A DNA stretch of 22,154 bases. Origin: Synergistales bacterium (GTDB lineage: Bacteria > Synergistota > Synergistia > Synergistales > Aminobacteriaceae). Shown piece after piece: positions 1 to 7,844 of this stretch. A model generated the notes under the pieces. The model was not told where the DNA came from and did not search any database. It saw only the letters and a program-made list of their open reading frames with translations. How positions within the stretch are numbered: the stretch's first letter is position 1; every line of letters begins with the position of its first letter. The translations under genes and the position numbers were made by a program. Where the stretch lies: contig BNVG01000021.1 in the NCBI GenBank assembly GCA_025997935.1, positions 1 through 22,154 on the forward strand, read 5' to 3'.

Positions 1-126
1 GCTGAAGCGTTGGCGAACCCCATCGGAACCCCGCGCCTCAGCGTCATGGCCGAGGGGAAACAAAATGTGGTGCTCATAGCCAGTGACCACACTCGCCCTG
101 TTCCCAGCAAGTTTATAGTCCCCCCC
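1..126 (+). repeat. Duplicated fragment of the larA-like gene (chimeric contig end)
   Basis: These 126 bases are identical to 2983-3108, an internal part of the larA-like gene, in the same orientation. The match stops at a run of seven C (120-126), after which the sequence follows a different template. The piece has no start or stop of its own and ends mid-gene, so it is not a functional gene copy. It most likely reflects template switching during amplification or a misassembly at the contig end; a genuine rearrangement is possible but less likely. Confidence 0.9.
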
Positions 127-194
127 AAGTCACCGGTGATCTTGTAAAGCTCTTCGAGGCACTCGACCTCATTCTTCTTCCATCGTTCCATGGA
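120..194 (-). repeat. Inverted duplicate of part of the glcD-like gene
   Basis: Bases 120-183 are the exact reverse complement of 2619-2682 inside the FAD lactate dehydrogenase gene. One mismatch follows at 184 and the match then continues to 194, giving 10 shared bases at the right junction. The left junction lies in a 7-base C tract present in both parent sequences. Short shared homology at both joints, and parents lying within 3 kb, fit a template-switch chimera. The mismatch at 184 suggests that true etfB sequence begins there. Confidence 0.9.
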
Positions 195-402
195 GCTGAA
201 CATACCCGTTTATACCTCCGAGAACATGGAGCTTGATACCGCGTACCTTGGACTCAAGGGCTCTCCCACGAGGGTGGTCAAGATAGACACTCCCAAGGTC
301 ACTCGAAGCGGCAAAACGCTGACGGCGCAGGACGAGATTTCCGTAAGGGCGGCGGCTGACGAATTTATTGACCTTGTAGAAGCAAAGGGGTTGCTACCAT
401 GA
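184..402 (+). CDS. etfB: Electron transfer flavoprotein beta subunit, C-terminal fragment
   Basis: Only the last ~72 residues remain; family members are usually about 260 residues. The segment GLKGSPTRVVKIDTP is characteristic of the C-terminal part of EtfB. The reading frame stays open upstream through Arg-Ser (184-189), which fits native EtfB sequence, so the ATG at 190 is an internal Met and the true start has been lost at the chimeric joint. EtfB carries part of the flavin/nucleotide site of the EtfAB heterodimer. Its stop overlaps the start of etfA (ATGA at 399-402), showing translational coupling. By context it is the LctB-type subunit of a lactate dehydrogenase-Etf complex; binding of NAD and a bifurcating flavin cannot be judged from this fragment. 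Confidence 0.88.
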   Translation, partial: RSMELNIPVYTSENMELDTAYLGLKGSPTRVVKIDTPKVTRSGKTLTAQDEISVRAAADEFIDLVEAKGLLP

Positions 403-1418
403 CAGAGAGTGCGCATAACGAAGTATGGACGCTGGCCGAGCAGTTCGACGGTAAACTCAAAGCGGTTTCTTTCGAGCTCTTAGGTCGCGGGCGTAGCCTT
501 GCGGACAAATTAGGGACGAGATTAGTTTCAGTGCTGATTGGCGACGGCGTCTCGGACAACGATTTGGACACGTTGATCAAACATGGGGCGGACGCGGTAT
601 ATGCCATACAGTCGCCCGAACTCAAGTATTTTGTGTGCGAAACATACGGACAGGTTCTAAAACGCGTCATCGAGGAATATAAGCCGTCTATTCTTCTCGG
701 CGCGGCTACTTCCATGGGCAGAACGCTGTTGCCTTACACGGCGGTCAAGATACCCACCGGACTCACGGCCGACTGTACGGAGCTCGACATCGAAGAAGGC
801 ACGGGGAACCTCCTGCAAACACGCCCCGCCATCGGCGGTAACATCATGGCCACCATAAAGACGCCGGATCACCGCCCCCAGATGGCTACGGTGCGCCCTA
901 AGTCGTCCCGCCCTCTGGCCGCGGACGCTTCGCGCAAAGGGGAGATCAAGCATATACCTTTCGACAGCGCTCTTATAGACAAGCGAACCCAAGTAAGAGG
1001 ATACCGCAAGGAGGAGTCTGAGACCTTGGGGTTGGACGAGGCCGACATCGTCGTAGCCGGAGGGCACGGACTCAAAAAGGGCGAAAACTTCAGCCTTATC
1101 CACAACTTAGCCAAGCAATTGGGGGGCGCCGTAGGCGCGAGCCGGGACGCGGTAGACCGGGGGTGGGCGTCATATCCTCACCAGATCGGGTTGAGCGGCA
1201 AAACCGTCTCGCCCAAACTTTACGTCGGTATAGGCATATCAGGAGCCATTCAACACTTGGCCGGGATAAAGACCAGCGAAGTAATCGTGTCCATCAACTC
1301 CGATCCAGACGCTACGCTTCACAAGCTGGCTGACCTCGCTATAGTCGGCGACGCGTTCCAGGTTATTCCCGAGATTCAAAAACGGCTTACGGAAAGAGGG
1401 GTGAAGGTCAATGGCTAA
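399..1418 (+). CDS. etfA: Electron transfer flavoprotein alpha subunit
   Basis: This 339-residue protein has the usual EtfA layout: an N-terminal alpha/beta domain beginning with a GRGRSLAD segment, then the C-terminal FAD domain. The FAD domain shows VVAGGHGLKKGE, a YPHQIGLSGKTVSPKLY segment, GISGAIQHLAGI and SINSDPDATL, which line the flavin site. The start overlaps the etfB stop and has an AAAGGGG ribosome site about eight bases upstream. Its last eight bases overlap glcD. The protein contains only two cysteines and has no N-terminal ferredoxin-like extension, unlike some bifurcating EtfA proteins. With EtfB and the adjacent dehydrogenase it should form an LctBCD-type complex that passes electrons between lactate, NAD+ and ferredoxin. 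The function in confurcation is inferred from gene order. Confidence 0.93.
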   Translation: MTESAHNEVWTLAEQFDGKLKAVSFELLGRGRSLADKLGTRLVSVLIGDGVSDNDLDTLIKHGADAVYAIQSPELKYFVCETYGQVLKRVIEEYKPSILLGAATSMGRTLLPYTAVKIPTGLTADCTELDIEEGTGNLLQTRPAIGGNIMATIKTPDHRPQMATVRPKSSRPLAADASRKGEIKHIPFDSALIDKRTQVRGYRKEESETLGLDEADIVVAGGHGLKKGENFSLIHNLAKQLGGAVGASRDAVDRGWASYPHQIGLSGKTVSPKLYVGIGISGAIQHLAGIKTSEVIVSINSDPDATLHKLADLAIVGDAFQVIPEIQKRLTERGVKVNG

Positions 1419-2829
1419 CTATCCCTACAATCAGGTGACTCAAGATGTTCTCGAAGCCCTCAGGAAAATAGTGGGCGCAGGGAACGTCATCACAAACGAA
1501 GAAAAGATCGAAAACTATTCCCATGACGAAACCGAAGCCGCTGTGTATGGTCATAACCCCGATGTCGTGGTCACACCGCTCAACACGGAGCAGGTAGCCG
1601 CGGTGGTGAAGCTGGCGAACGAAAAGCTCATTCCAATCACGCCGAGAGGCGCTGGCTCGGGGCTTTCGGGCGGGGCTATTCCTGAGTACGGCGGCATTGT
1701 CCTGTCCATTGAGAAGATGAACAAGTTTATAGAATTGGACAAGGCCAATATGGTGGCCGTGGCGGAGGCAGGGGTCGTTACCAATGATTTGGCCACGCTT
1801 GTCCAAAATGAGGGGCTCTTTTTCGCCGGCTACCCCATGAGCCTCCAGACCTGCGTGATAGGCGGCAACATCGCGGAGAACGCGGGCGGCGGCAAGGCCG
1901 TCAAGTATGGCGTGACGGGTCGCTACATTCTCGGCATAGAATTGGTGACGCCTCTTGGCGAAATAGTGCAGCTCGGAGGAAAACTCGTCAAGGACGTTAC
2001 GGGCTACGACTTGAAGTCTCTGATTATCGGCTCAGAGGGGACGCTTGGCATCGTCACCAAGGCCATAATCAAGCTCATAGGCTACCCGACGGCGAGGGCG
2101 GATATTCTGGCGCTTTTCAAAACGCCCAAGGACGCCATCGACCTCGTCCCTAAGATTCTTTCGAAGGGGATAGCCCCAACCAGCATCGAGTTTATGGATC
2201 AGCTTTCCGTGCAGACCACCTGCAACTACCTGAACGAGAGCCTTCCCTACGAAAACTGCGGTGCTATGCTTCTGATTGAGATAGACGGAACCAGCGCGGC
2301 GCAAATTGAGATGGATCTCGTCGAGGCGGGTAAGATCTGCGAGGCGAACGGCGCCACGGAGGTCTACGTCACAGAGGATAAGAACAATATAGAGCGCGTA
2401 TGGAACGTGCGTCGCAACATTGCCGAGGCGTTCAAGGTCTACAGCCCCATCCAGAGCCTCGAGGACATAGTGGTGCCCATTTCGCGCATTCCGGAGATGA
2501 TTCCGGAACTGGAGCGGATGGGGGAGAAGTACGGTATAAAAATCCCCTGTTACGGCCATGCCGGAGACGGAAACCTCCACGCCACGCTCGTCAAGGATCC
2601 TGAGATGTCCATGGAACAATGGAAGAAGAATGAGGTCGAGTGCCTCGAAGAGCTTTACAAGATCACCGGTGACTTGGGGGGGAAGATAAGCGGAGAACAC
2701 GGCATAGGCCTCAAGCGCCGCAAGTACTTGAAGGATATCATAGACCCGGTGGAATTGGGACTTATGCGCGCCGTCAAGAAGGCCTTGGATCCGAACAACA
2801 TCATGAACCCAGGCAAGATTTTTGTTTAA
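1411..2829 (+). CDS. lctD: FAD-linked lactate dehydrogenase (GlcD/LctD family)
   Basis: The 472-residue product is a FAD-binding type-4 (PCMH) oxidase. The FAD domain has PRGAGSGLSGGAIP and GGNIAENAGGG, and a second flavin segment includes GSEGTLGIVTKA. The C-terminal FAD-oxidase domain has CYGHAGDGNLHATL and GKISGEHGIGL, and the protein ends in the typical NPGKIF. It belongs with D-lactate dehydrogenases and the GlcD subunit of glycolate oxidase. The start at 1411 overlaps the etfA end by eight bases and follows GAGGGG. Its position between etfAB and a lactate racemase, with a lactate permease nearby, makes it the dehydrogenase of an Ldh-EtfAB complex, oxidising lactate (probably the D form) to pyruvate in the cytoplasm. 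Glycolate as substrate cannot be excluded. Confidence 0.9.
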   Translation: MANYPYNQVTQDVLEALRKIVGAGNVITNEEKIENYSHDETEAAVYGHNPDVVVTPLNTEQVAAVVKLANEKLIPITPRGAGSGLSGGAIPEYGGIVLSIEKMNKFIELDKANMVAVAEAGVVTNDLATLVQNEGLFFAGYPMSLQTCVIGGNIAENAGGGKAVKYGVTGRYILGIELVTPLGEIVQLGGKLVKDVTGYDLKSLIIGSEGTLGIVTKAIIKLIGYPTARADILALFKTPKDAIDLVPKILSKGIAPTSIEFMDQLSVQTTCNYLNESLPYENCGAMLLIEIDGTSAAQIEMDLVEAGKICEANGATEVYVTEDKNNIERVWNVRRNIAEAFKVYSPIQSLEDIVVPISRIPEMIPELERMGEKYGIKIPCYGHAGDGNLHATLVKDPEMSMEQWKKNEVECLEELYKITGDLGGKISGEHGIGLKRRKYLKDIIDPVELGLMRAVKKALDPNNIMNPGKIFV

Positions 2830-2853
2830 TTTGATTTAAGGGGGGATATTTTT

Positions 2854-4128
2854 ATGCCGACAATTTCTTTTCCGTACGGTAAGGAGGTTCTTGCGTTCAC
2901 GATTCCCGACGACCGATTCAAGGGAGAATTGGTGTCTCAGATGCATCACTACAAGGCTGCGGCCTCCCAGGAGGCGCTGATAGCTGAAGCGTTGGCGAAC
3001 CCCATCGGAACCCCGCGCCTCAGCGTCATGGCCGAGGGGAAACAAAATGTGGTGCTCATAGCCAGTGACCACACTCGCCCTGTTCCCAGCAAGTTTATAG
3101 TCCCCCCCATGCTGGCGGAGATTCGGAAGGGCAACCCCAAGGCCAAAATAACCATTCTCGTCGCCACGGGGTGTCACCGCCCAACCACCAAAGAAGAGCT
3201 TATCAACAAGTTCGGTAAGGAAATAGTCGAAGGCGAAACCATCGTTCTCCACGATTGCGACACCTCGGAGACCGTCTACATCGGAAAACTCCCATCGGGC
3301 GGCGACCTCATAGTCAACAAGATCGCTCTGGAGGCCGATCTTTTAGTGGCCGAAGGCTTCATAGAGCCTCACTTTTTCGCTGGCTTCTCAGGCGGCAGAA
3401 AAAGCGTTCTGCCCGGCATCGTCAACCGCGAGACTGTGCTTTACAATCACAACGCTGACTTCATCGAAAGCCCATATTCGAGAACGGGCGTCGTCGAGGG
3501 CAACCCCATCCACACCGACATGCTCTACGCCGCCCGCACAGCGCGTCTCGCTTTCATATGCAACGTCGTCATCAACTCGCAAAAAGAAGTCATCTACGCG
3601 GTAGCCGGCGATGTGGACTTGGCTCACCGCGTCGGGCGGGATTTTCTCGCGACCAAGTGCCAGGTCGACGCCATCCCCGCAGACATAGTCATATCCACAA
3701 ACGGCGGCTATCCTTTAGACCAGAATATCTATCAGGCGGTCAAGGGCATGACCGCGGCGGAGGCGACGGTCAAAAAGGGCGGGGTAATCGTCATGCTCGC
3801 CTATTCAAACGACGGGCACGGGGGCGACGAGTTCTACAAGACCTTTGTGGAAGAAAAAGACTTGGTGCGCATGAACGAGACCTTCCTCAAGACGCCTAAG
3901 GAAAAGACCAGGCCCGATCAGTGGGAGTCTCAGATTCTGGCCCGCGTCCTGCGTCACGCTCACGTCATCTACGTTTCGAGCACGCCTGACGAGATGGTCG
4001 AGACCTTCCAAATGATCCCTGCCCACTCTCTCGACGAGGCCATGAAGAAGGCCGAGGAGATTTTGAAGAATCCTCAGGCGACAGTAACGGCTATCCCTGA
4101 CGGCATCGCGGTCATGGTCAAGGCGTAA
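2854..4128 (+). CDS. larA: Nickel-pincer lactate racemase (LarA family)
   Basis: The product has 424 residues, the normal size for LarA. The residues that hold the nickel-pincer nucleotide and perform catalysis in Lactobacillus plantarum LarA are present at nearly the same numbers: His108 in GCHRPTT, His173 in EPHFFAGFSGG, Lys183 in GGRK (the lysine linked to the cofactor) and His199 in LYNHN. An N-terminal ASDHTRP segment is also typical. It should interconvert L- and D-lactate so that both isomers feed the dehydrogenase upstream; A. woodii LctF has this role. A G-rich ribosome site lies at 2839-2845. The genes for cofactor synthesis (larB, larC, larE) are not in the window. Other LarA homologues racemise different 2-hydroxy acids, so the substrate rests on context. 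An internal piece (2983-3108) is duplicated at the window start. Confidence 0.9.
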   Translation: MPTISFPYGKEVLAFTIPDDRFKGELVSQMHHYKAAASQEALIAEALANPIGTPRLSVMAEGKQNVVLIASDHTRPVPSKFIVPPMLAEIRKGNPKAKITILVATGCHRPTTKEELINKFGKEIVEGETIVLHDCDTSETVYIGKLPSGGDLIVNKIALEADLLVAEGFIEPHFFAGFSGGRKSVLPGIVNRETVLYNHNADFIESPYSRTGVVEGNPIHTDMLYAARTARLAFICNVVINSQKEVIYAVAGDVDLAHRVGRDFLATKCQVDAIPADIVISTNGGYPLDQNIYQAVKGMTAAEATVKKGGVIVMLAYSNDGHGGDEFYKTFVEEKDLVRMNETFLKTPKEKTRPDQWESQILARVLRHAHVIYVSSTPDEMVETFQMIPAHSLDEAMKKAEEILKNPQATVTAIPDGIAVMVKA

Positions 4129-4143
4129 AAAGGATACCATCAA

Positions 4144-4185
4144 AACGCAGAGACGCCCAATTTGGGCGCCTCTGCGTTGTTTTTA
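4144..4185. terminator. Hairpin terminator between convergent larA and lctP
   Basis: A 15-base stem (4144-4158 with 4164-4178, one non-Watson-Crick position) encloses a five-base AATTT loop. It is followed on the + strand by GTTTTTATT, and on the - strand the stem is followed by TTTTGAT. It lies between two convergent genes and probably ends transcription from both sides. Confidence 0.88.
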
Positions 4186-4203
4186 TTATATTTCGCTGAA
4201 ATC

Positions 4204-5931
4204 CTAAAAGACCGGGAAGCCTACGACGTTGAGAAGGATATAGGCTACGACGGCCGTCACCGCGCCGTAAAGCAAGAACGGCCAGAAGGTCTTCTTTATA
4301 ATCTCTCCCTCGCGGTTCAGGAGACCCGTCACGGCGCAGACCGCCACTACGTTGTGGACGCAGATCATGTTGCCCATCGCTCCGCCGACAGCCTGAGTCG
4401 CCACTATAAGAAGGCGCGGAAGGTGAAGTTGCGTCGCGACGTCCCACTGGAACAGGCCGAAAAGCATGTCCGAGACGGTGTTAGAGCCAGTGATGAAAGC
4501 GCCGAGTCCGCCCACAAACGAGGAGAACGCCGGCCAGATGGGGCCGAAAATACTCGCCGCGGTAACAGCCATCGCCATAGGCATGGAGGGCAGGTACGTA
4601 GCTGTCCCAGCCACTACTTCAGCCGTCATAGCCGGATTGACGCCGGAACCCTGGAAAATCTTCACCAAGGCCACCGCCGATATAAGGGAAACGGTAGCGG
4701 CTTTCATCTTTTTGAAAGTCTCCGTCCACGCCTTCGCCGCTTTGCCGCCGGACATGCCGTGCATAGCAATCGTCAGGAGAGCGATGAGTATAAAGGGAAT
4801 GGTTCCGGGCAGATAAAGCAGTTTGATGCTGTTGTCGCTGATACCCTGGTAGCCCAGAATATTGTTGAAGGCTATAACTCCGTATTTATTCATGGCGGCC
4901 TTGAGCGGCAATGCGTCAATGCGCGTCACCACCAAGATGGCGCCGATAAGAATATACGGTAGCCAGGCCATAAACTGACTCATGTGAGGCTTGAGCTCCG
5001 CGTTGTCAGTGACCTCAATTTCTCCCGTCCAACTCTTGTCCCACTTGGACACCTCCCCGAAAGTCCACACGTCTTTCGGTAAACAGAACCCCTGTTTTGC
5101 GCCATATACCACGATACCCAGACCCACCAATCCTCCGACCAACGAAGGAGTCTCAGGCCCTGTGACCCAAGCCAAAAGCACGTAGGGAACCGAGAAAGCA
5201 ACAGCCGCGAAAATACAGAATCTCCAGGCGGCGAAACCGTCACGCCAGGAACGATTGGGGCCGTAATACCGGGTGATGAATCCCAACATAAAAATGGGGA
5301 GAATAAAAGCCATGGGGGCGTGGAACAGAACGACCACTTCGCCTATTGACTTGAACCCGTGTTCTACGGACTGGAAATTGCCGGTCGCCACAGCCGCCTC
5401 CAGCATGGCGCGAATCGACGCGCCGAAGCCGGAGATAATGGGAGTACCCACAGCGCCAAACGTGACGGGGAAGGAGTTGAACGCCAAACACAACACTGCC
5501 GCGGCCATAGGGGGGAAACCAAGGGAGAGCAAGAGAGGAGCCGCCAAAGCCGCCGGCGTACCAAACCCGGCCGCGCCTTCGATAAAAGCGCTGAACAAGT
5601 ATCCGATGATAATCGCCTGAACGCGCATATCCCTGCTGATGGTCTGCATTCCGTACTGAATGGTCTCCATTCCGCCGGAATACTGCAGGGTGTGCAGGAT
5701 AAGCAACGCTCCGAAGACGATAATCAGGACGCTCAAGGCGCTACTCACACCTTGAAGGCTCAGAGCGGCGACATACGGCACGGGAAGACCCCATACCGCC
5801 ACGGCTATGAGCGCGCATGAAGCCCACGCTATCGGCATGGCCTTCATGGCTCCCATACGCAACCCAACCATCAAAATCAACGCGACTAAAATTGGAACCG
5901 AAGCAACAGCGGCAAGCAAGCTCAATGACAT
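4204..5931 (-). CDS. lctP: L-lactate permease (LctP family)
   Basis: The 575-residue product is very hydrophobic throughout, with about a dozen or more predicted membrane spans, a normal size and profile for the LctP/GlcA lactate-glycolate permease family (TC 2.A.14). The segment around residues 115-155 ([17 protein letters not shown], then [16 protein letters not shown]) is the most conserved part of this family. The protein begins with a membrane span directly after the start Met. AAGGGGTG on the - strand at 5948-5941 is a well placed ribosome site. It should import lactate with protons across the cytoplasmic membrane. It is convergent to the lactate-oxidation genes, so it has its own promoter in the AT-rich region to the right, where a 13-base direct repeat may be an operator. 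Confidence 0.93.
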   Translation of the reverse strand: MSLSLLAAVASVPILVALILMVGLRMGAMKAMPIAWASCALIAVAVWGLPVPYVAALSLQGVSSALSVLIIVFGALLILHTLQYSGGMETIQYGMQTISRDMRVQAIIIGYLFSAFIEGAAGFGTPAALAAPLLLSLGFPPMAAAVLCLAFNSFPVTFGAVGTPIISGFGASIRAMLEAAVATGNFQSVEHGFKSIGEVVVLFHAPMAFILPIFMLGFITRYYGPNRSWRDGFAAWRFCIFAAVAFSVPYVLLAWVTGPETPSLVGGLVGLGIVVYGAKQGFCLPKDVWTFGEVSKWDKSWTGEIEVTDNAELKPHMSQFMAWLPYILIGAILVVTRIDALPLKAAMNKYGVIAFNNILGYQGISDNSIKLLYLPGTIPFILIALLTIAMHGMSGGKAAKAWTETFKKMKAATVSLISAVALVKIFQGSGVNPAMTAEVVAGTATYLPSMPMAMAVTAASIFGPIWPAFSSFVGGLGAFITGSNTVSDMLFGLFQWDVATQLHLPRLLIVATQAVGGAMGNMICVHNVVAVCAVTGLLNREGEIIKKTFWPFLLYGAVTAVVAYILLNVVGFPVF

Positions 5932-5964
5932 AACAACTTCACCCCTTTATATAGATTTTGCGGT

Positions 5965-5993
5965 AATTGTGGCAACTTTAAATTGTGGTGACT
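5965..5993 (-). promoter_or_regulatory. Candidate operator: 13-base direct repeat upstream of lctP
   Basis: AATTGTGGCAACT (5965-5977) and AATTGTGGTGACT (5981-5993) match at 11 of 13 positions and start 16 bases apart. They lie 34-62 bases upstream of the lctP start codon. A TTGACA hexamer on the - strand (5998-5993) overlaps the distal copy, but I see no good -10 box at the right distance. The repeat is in non-coding DNA and could bind a regulator of lactate transport. Confidence 0.35.
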
Positions 5994-6015
5994 GTCAATC
6001 TTGAACATAATGAAA

Positions 6016-6033
6016 TATTTTGAGTTATTTTGA
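6016..6033. repeat. Tandem TATTTTGA octamers, 10-base spacing
   Basis: TATTTTGA occurs at 6016-6023 and again at 6026-6033, one helical turn apart, in the AT-rich divergent region (5932-6154). A protein could contact the same DNA face twice, but in such AT-rich sequence chance is a fair explanation. Apart from this, the direct repeat next to lctP and the promoter at 6063, I see nothing else in this 223-base gap. Confidence 0.25.
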
Positions 6034-6062
6034 ATTTAATTTTAAGATTTGAGTTTAGCTAC

Positions 6063-6091
6063 TTGAAACATTATCACAGCGCATATAAAAT
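6063..6091 (+). promoter_or_regulatory. Sigma70-like promoter for the DUF3786 gene
   Basis: TTGAAA (6063-6068) and TAAAAT (6086-6091) are separated by 17 bases, in an AT-rich region upstream of the gene at 6155. Predicted transcription would start near 6098 and leave a leader of about 57 bases. The ribosome site AAGGAAG is at 6142-6148. Confidence 0.45.
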
Positions 6092-6154
6092 GTAAATTAT
6101 GTAAAATGGTTAAAGTTAATTTTATTTGAAATTTAATATTTAAGGAAGTCATAA

Positions 6155-6751
6155 ATGGCCAAACATATCGGATATCATAATGCACTGAAATTAGCCAAAG
6201 AGACCTTGGAAGGCCGTGATCCGAATTTGGTCGCCTCCGGCGCCGGAGTTGTTTGGACAGGCGTCGATTATGAGATTCCGTGGATGGGCGACCATGTATT
6301 ATTAGAGGAAGGAGAGATAGACGAGCAGATAATCTGGCTCCATTATCTCGCGGCAAACGGCCCCAAAAGAACGAGCGGCGTATACATAAATTACAAGCAA
6401 GTCCCCGGCGCTGCCATATACAATGAAAACTTCGTTAAACGCACTATAAACCCTATGGTGAAAGCGTTTCAGGACTCCCCGGACGAGTTCCTGAAATTGG
6501 GTTGCGAGATGGGCGGTGAACCTCAGAAGTCCGGAAACGCCTCCTTCACGGTGCGGGCCTTGCCGTACATTCCATTGACTTGTATCATCTGGCAGGGTGA
6601 TGACGAGATACCGGCCAACGGCAATATCCTCTTTGACAGCACCGCTCCTCTTTGGTTCTGTGCGGAAGACTTGGTTGCGCTGGCCGGTATGGTTGTCTAT
6701 AAAATGTTAAAACTTGTTGCGCTGAAGTCGGCTCATTATCGTCTATCGTAA
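6155..6751 (+). CDS. DUF3786 family protein, unknown function
   Basis: The 198-residue product matches my recollection of the DUF3786 family, a group of about 200-residue proteins in anaerobic bacteria and archaea. Recognisable features are the C-terminal half with FTVRALPYIPLTCIIWQGDD, followed by an ILFDSTAP segment and an acidic EDLVALAGMVVY helix. There is no signal peptide or membrane span, so it is probably cytoplasmic. Four cysteines are scattered and do not form an iron-sulfur motif. The start follows AAGGAAG. The last ten residues look unlike the family and may be strain specific. It stands 84 bases upstream of the Hdr-MetVF operon and may be co-transcribed with it. No function is assigned; a link to one-carbon metabolism would be guesswork from position alone. 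Confidence 0.75.
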   Translation: MAKHIGYHNALKLAKETLEGRDPNLVASGAGVVWTGVDYEIPWMGDHVLLEEGEIDEQIIWLHYLAANGPKRTSGVYINYKQVPGAAIYNENFVKRTINPMVKAFQDSPDEFLKLGCEMGGEPQKSGNASFTVRALPYIPLTCIIWQGDDEIPANGNILFDSTAPLWFCAEDLVALAGMVVYKMLKLVALKSAHYRLS

Positions 6752-6835
6752 CCGTGACACAAATCTGGCTATAAATTCTATATCAATACTATATAGAGCT
6801 GTGCGACGCACGGCGGAAATGAGGCAGGTGACGAG

Positions 6836-7840
6836 ATGACACATGTTTTGGTGATCGGGGCCGGGGTATCGGGGTGTACGGTTGCTTATCGCATCGCACA
6901 AGACGGCGTCAGGGTGACGTTAGTGGAAAAGAGCGGAACAATTGGCGGTCGTGTGCGCCGTTACGGTTGCAAGGCCACCGATAAGTGTAACAATTGCGGC
7001 GTTTGCCTTGTGGGCGGGCTTTGGGAAAAGGTGGAGAAAAGTCCGCTGATCGAGACCGTACTGTTCTCGGAGGTAACCGATATATCCGGCGGCGCGGGTG
7101 ATTTTTCCGCTACCGTCAAAACGCCCTCGGGGCCGAGGTATCTATCCCGGTTAGATAGCGTTGTGGTGAGCACTGGCTTTGAGAGCGCAGCGGCCAGTGA
7201 GACCGCCCATTTGCAGGTGGAACAGGGGGCGGGCATTCTTACAGGCAGTGAGATCGAAGCTCTGATGATAGACAGGGGCAAGAATGCGTGGCTTAAAGAT
7301 GAGCCTAAGAGCGTGGCTTTTATTCAGTGTTTTGGTAGCCGCGACGAAAAGGAGCGCTCCAACTACTGCTCACGGGTATGTTGCGCCTACTCCACCCGCG
7401 CGGCCAAGGTGCTACGGCACTATTACCCTGACTGTGAAATAGCCTTCTTCTATATGGAGCTACAGAACGTGGCGGCGAGGGATTACTTCAAAGAGCTGAG
7501 CCTGGATAATATTGAGTTCATCAAGTGTCGCCCGCTTAAAATCACCGGCGGTTCACCCGCCGCTATTCAATACGACGACCCGACCGAAGGGATGAAAACG
7601 CGTTCCTTCGACCTTATTGTATTGTCTGAAGGGATTCACCCCGGTAGCGGCAGCGACTGGATGGCCTCCACTTATGGTCTTGGCCAGGACGACAACGGTT
7701 TCCTGCGCTCGATGAAAGAGCGCGAAGGCCTGTACGTAGCCGGTTGCGCCCGCGCGCCGATGAAAATAGACGAAAGCTACGCCGATTCCCTTGCGGTGGC
7801 CGAGACTATTACCGCTTGTTGCGGCGTATGTGGAGGTTGA
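6836..7840 (+). CDS. Minimal HdrA-like FAD oxidoreductase subunit
   Basis: The 334-residue protein has the FAD-binding start VIGAGVSGCTVAYRIA, the CNNCGVC motif near residue 52, and the HdrA signature IQCFGSRDEKERSNYCSRVCC, split here into the parts IQCFGSRD and YCSRVCC. The C-terminal flavin segment is LYVAGCARAPMKIDESYADS. It lacks both the N-terminal ~130-residue domain and the C-terminal ferredoxin clusters of classical HdrA (about 650 residues). Those clusters are supplied by the next gene, so the two look like halves of a split HdrA. The protein ends in CCGVCGG, a cysteine-rich tail that could bind metal. The ribosome site AGGTG is at 6826-6830. It begins a ten-gene operon with MetVF and probably carries a flavin that moves electrons within the complex. 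Confidence 0.85.
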   Translation: MTHVLVIGAGVSGCTVAYRIAQDGVRVTLVEKSGTIGGRVRRYGCKATDKCNNCGVCLVGGLWEKVEKSPLIETVLFSEVTDISGGAGDFSATVKTPSGPRYLSRLDSVVVSTGFESAAASETAHLQVEQGAGILTGSEIEALMIDRGKNAWLKDEPKSVAFIQCFGSRDEKERSNYCSRVCCAYSTRAAKVLRHYYPDCEIAFFYMELQNVAARDYFKELSLDNIEFIKCRPLKITGGSPAAIQYDDPTEGMKTRSFDLIVLSEGIHPGSGSDWMASTYGLGQDDNGFLRSMKEREGLYVAGCARAPMKIDESYADSLAVAETITACCGVCGG

Positions 7841-7844
7841 GCGC

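Noticed and set aside
2032..2700. Antisense frame of 222 codons opposite glcD
   Set aside because: It covers conserved FAD-oxidase sequence on the + strand and has no recognisable domain or ribosome site.
4162..4962. Long + strand reading frame of 266 codons opposite the 3' half of lctP
   Set aside because: It is rich in Arg, His and charged residues with no domain sense and lies fully antisense to a clear permease gene; it is a shadow of the codon bias.
6778..6796. Inverted repeat CTATAT-N7-ATATAG before the Hdr operon
   Set aside because: The six-base arms are only A/T rich and expected by chance; no -35/-10 pair with good spacing was found in 6752-6835, although a promoter there cannot be excluded.
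7838..7840. The TGA after CCGVCGG as a possible selenocysteine or read-through codon joining two HdrA pieces
   Set aside because: The next gene is in another frame and has its own ribosome site, and no SECIS-like hairpin is evident; it is a normal stop.
7791..7844. Longer N terminus (18 residues) for the HdrA-MvhD fusion
   Set aside because: It would overlap the previous gene by 50 bases and has no ribosome site, whereas 7845 follows GGAGG at a good distance.
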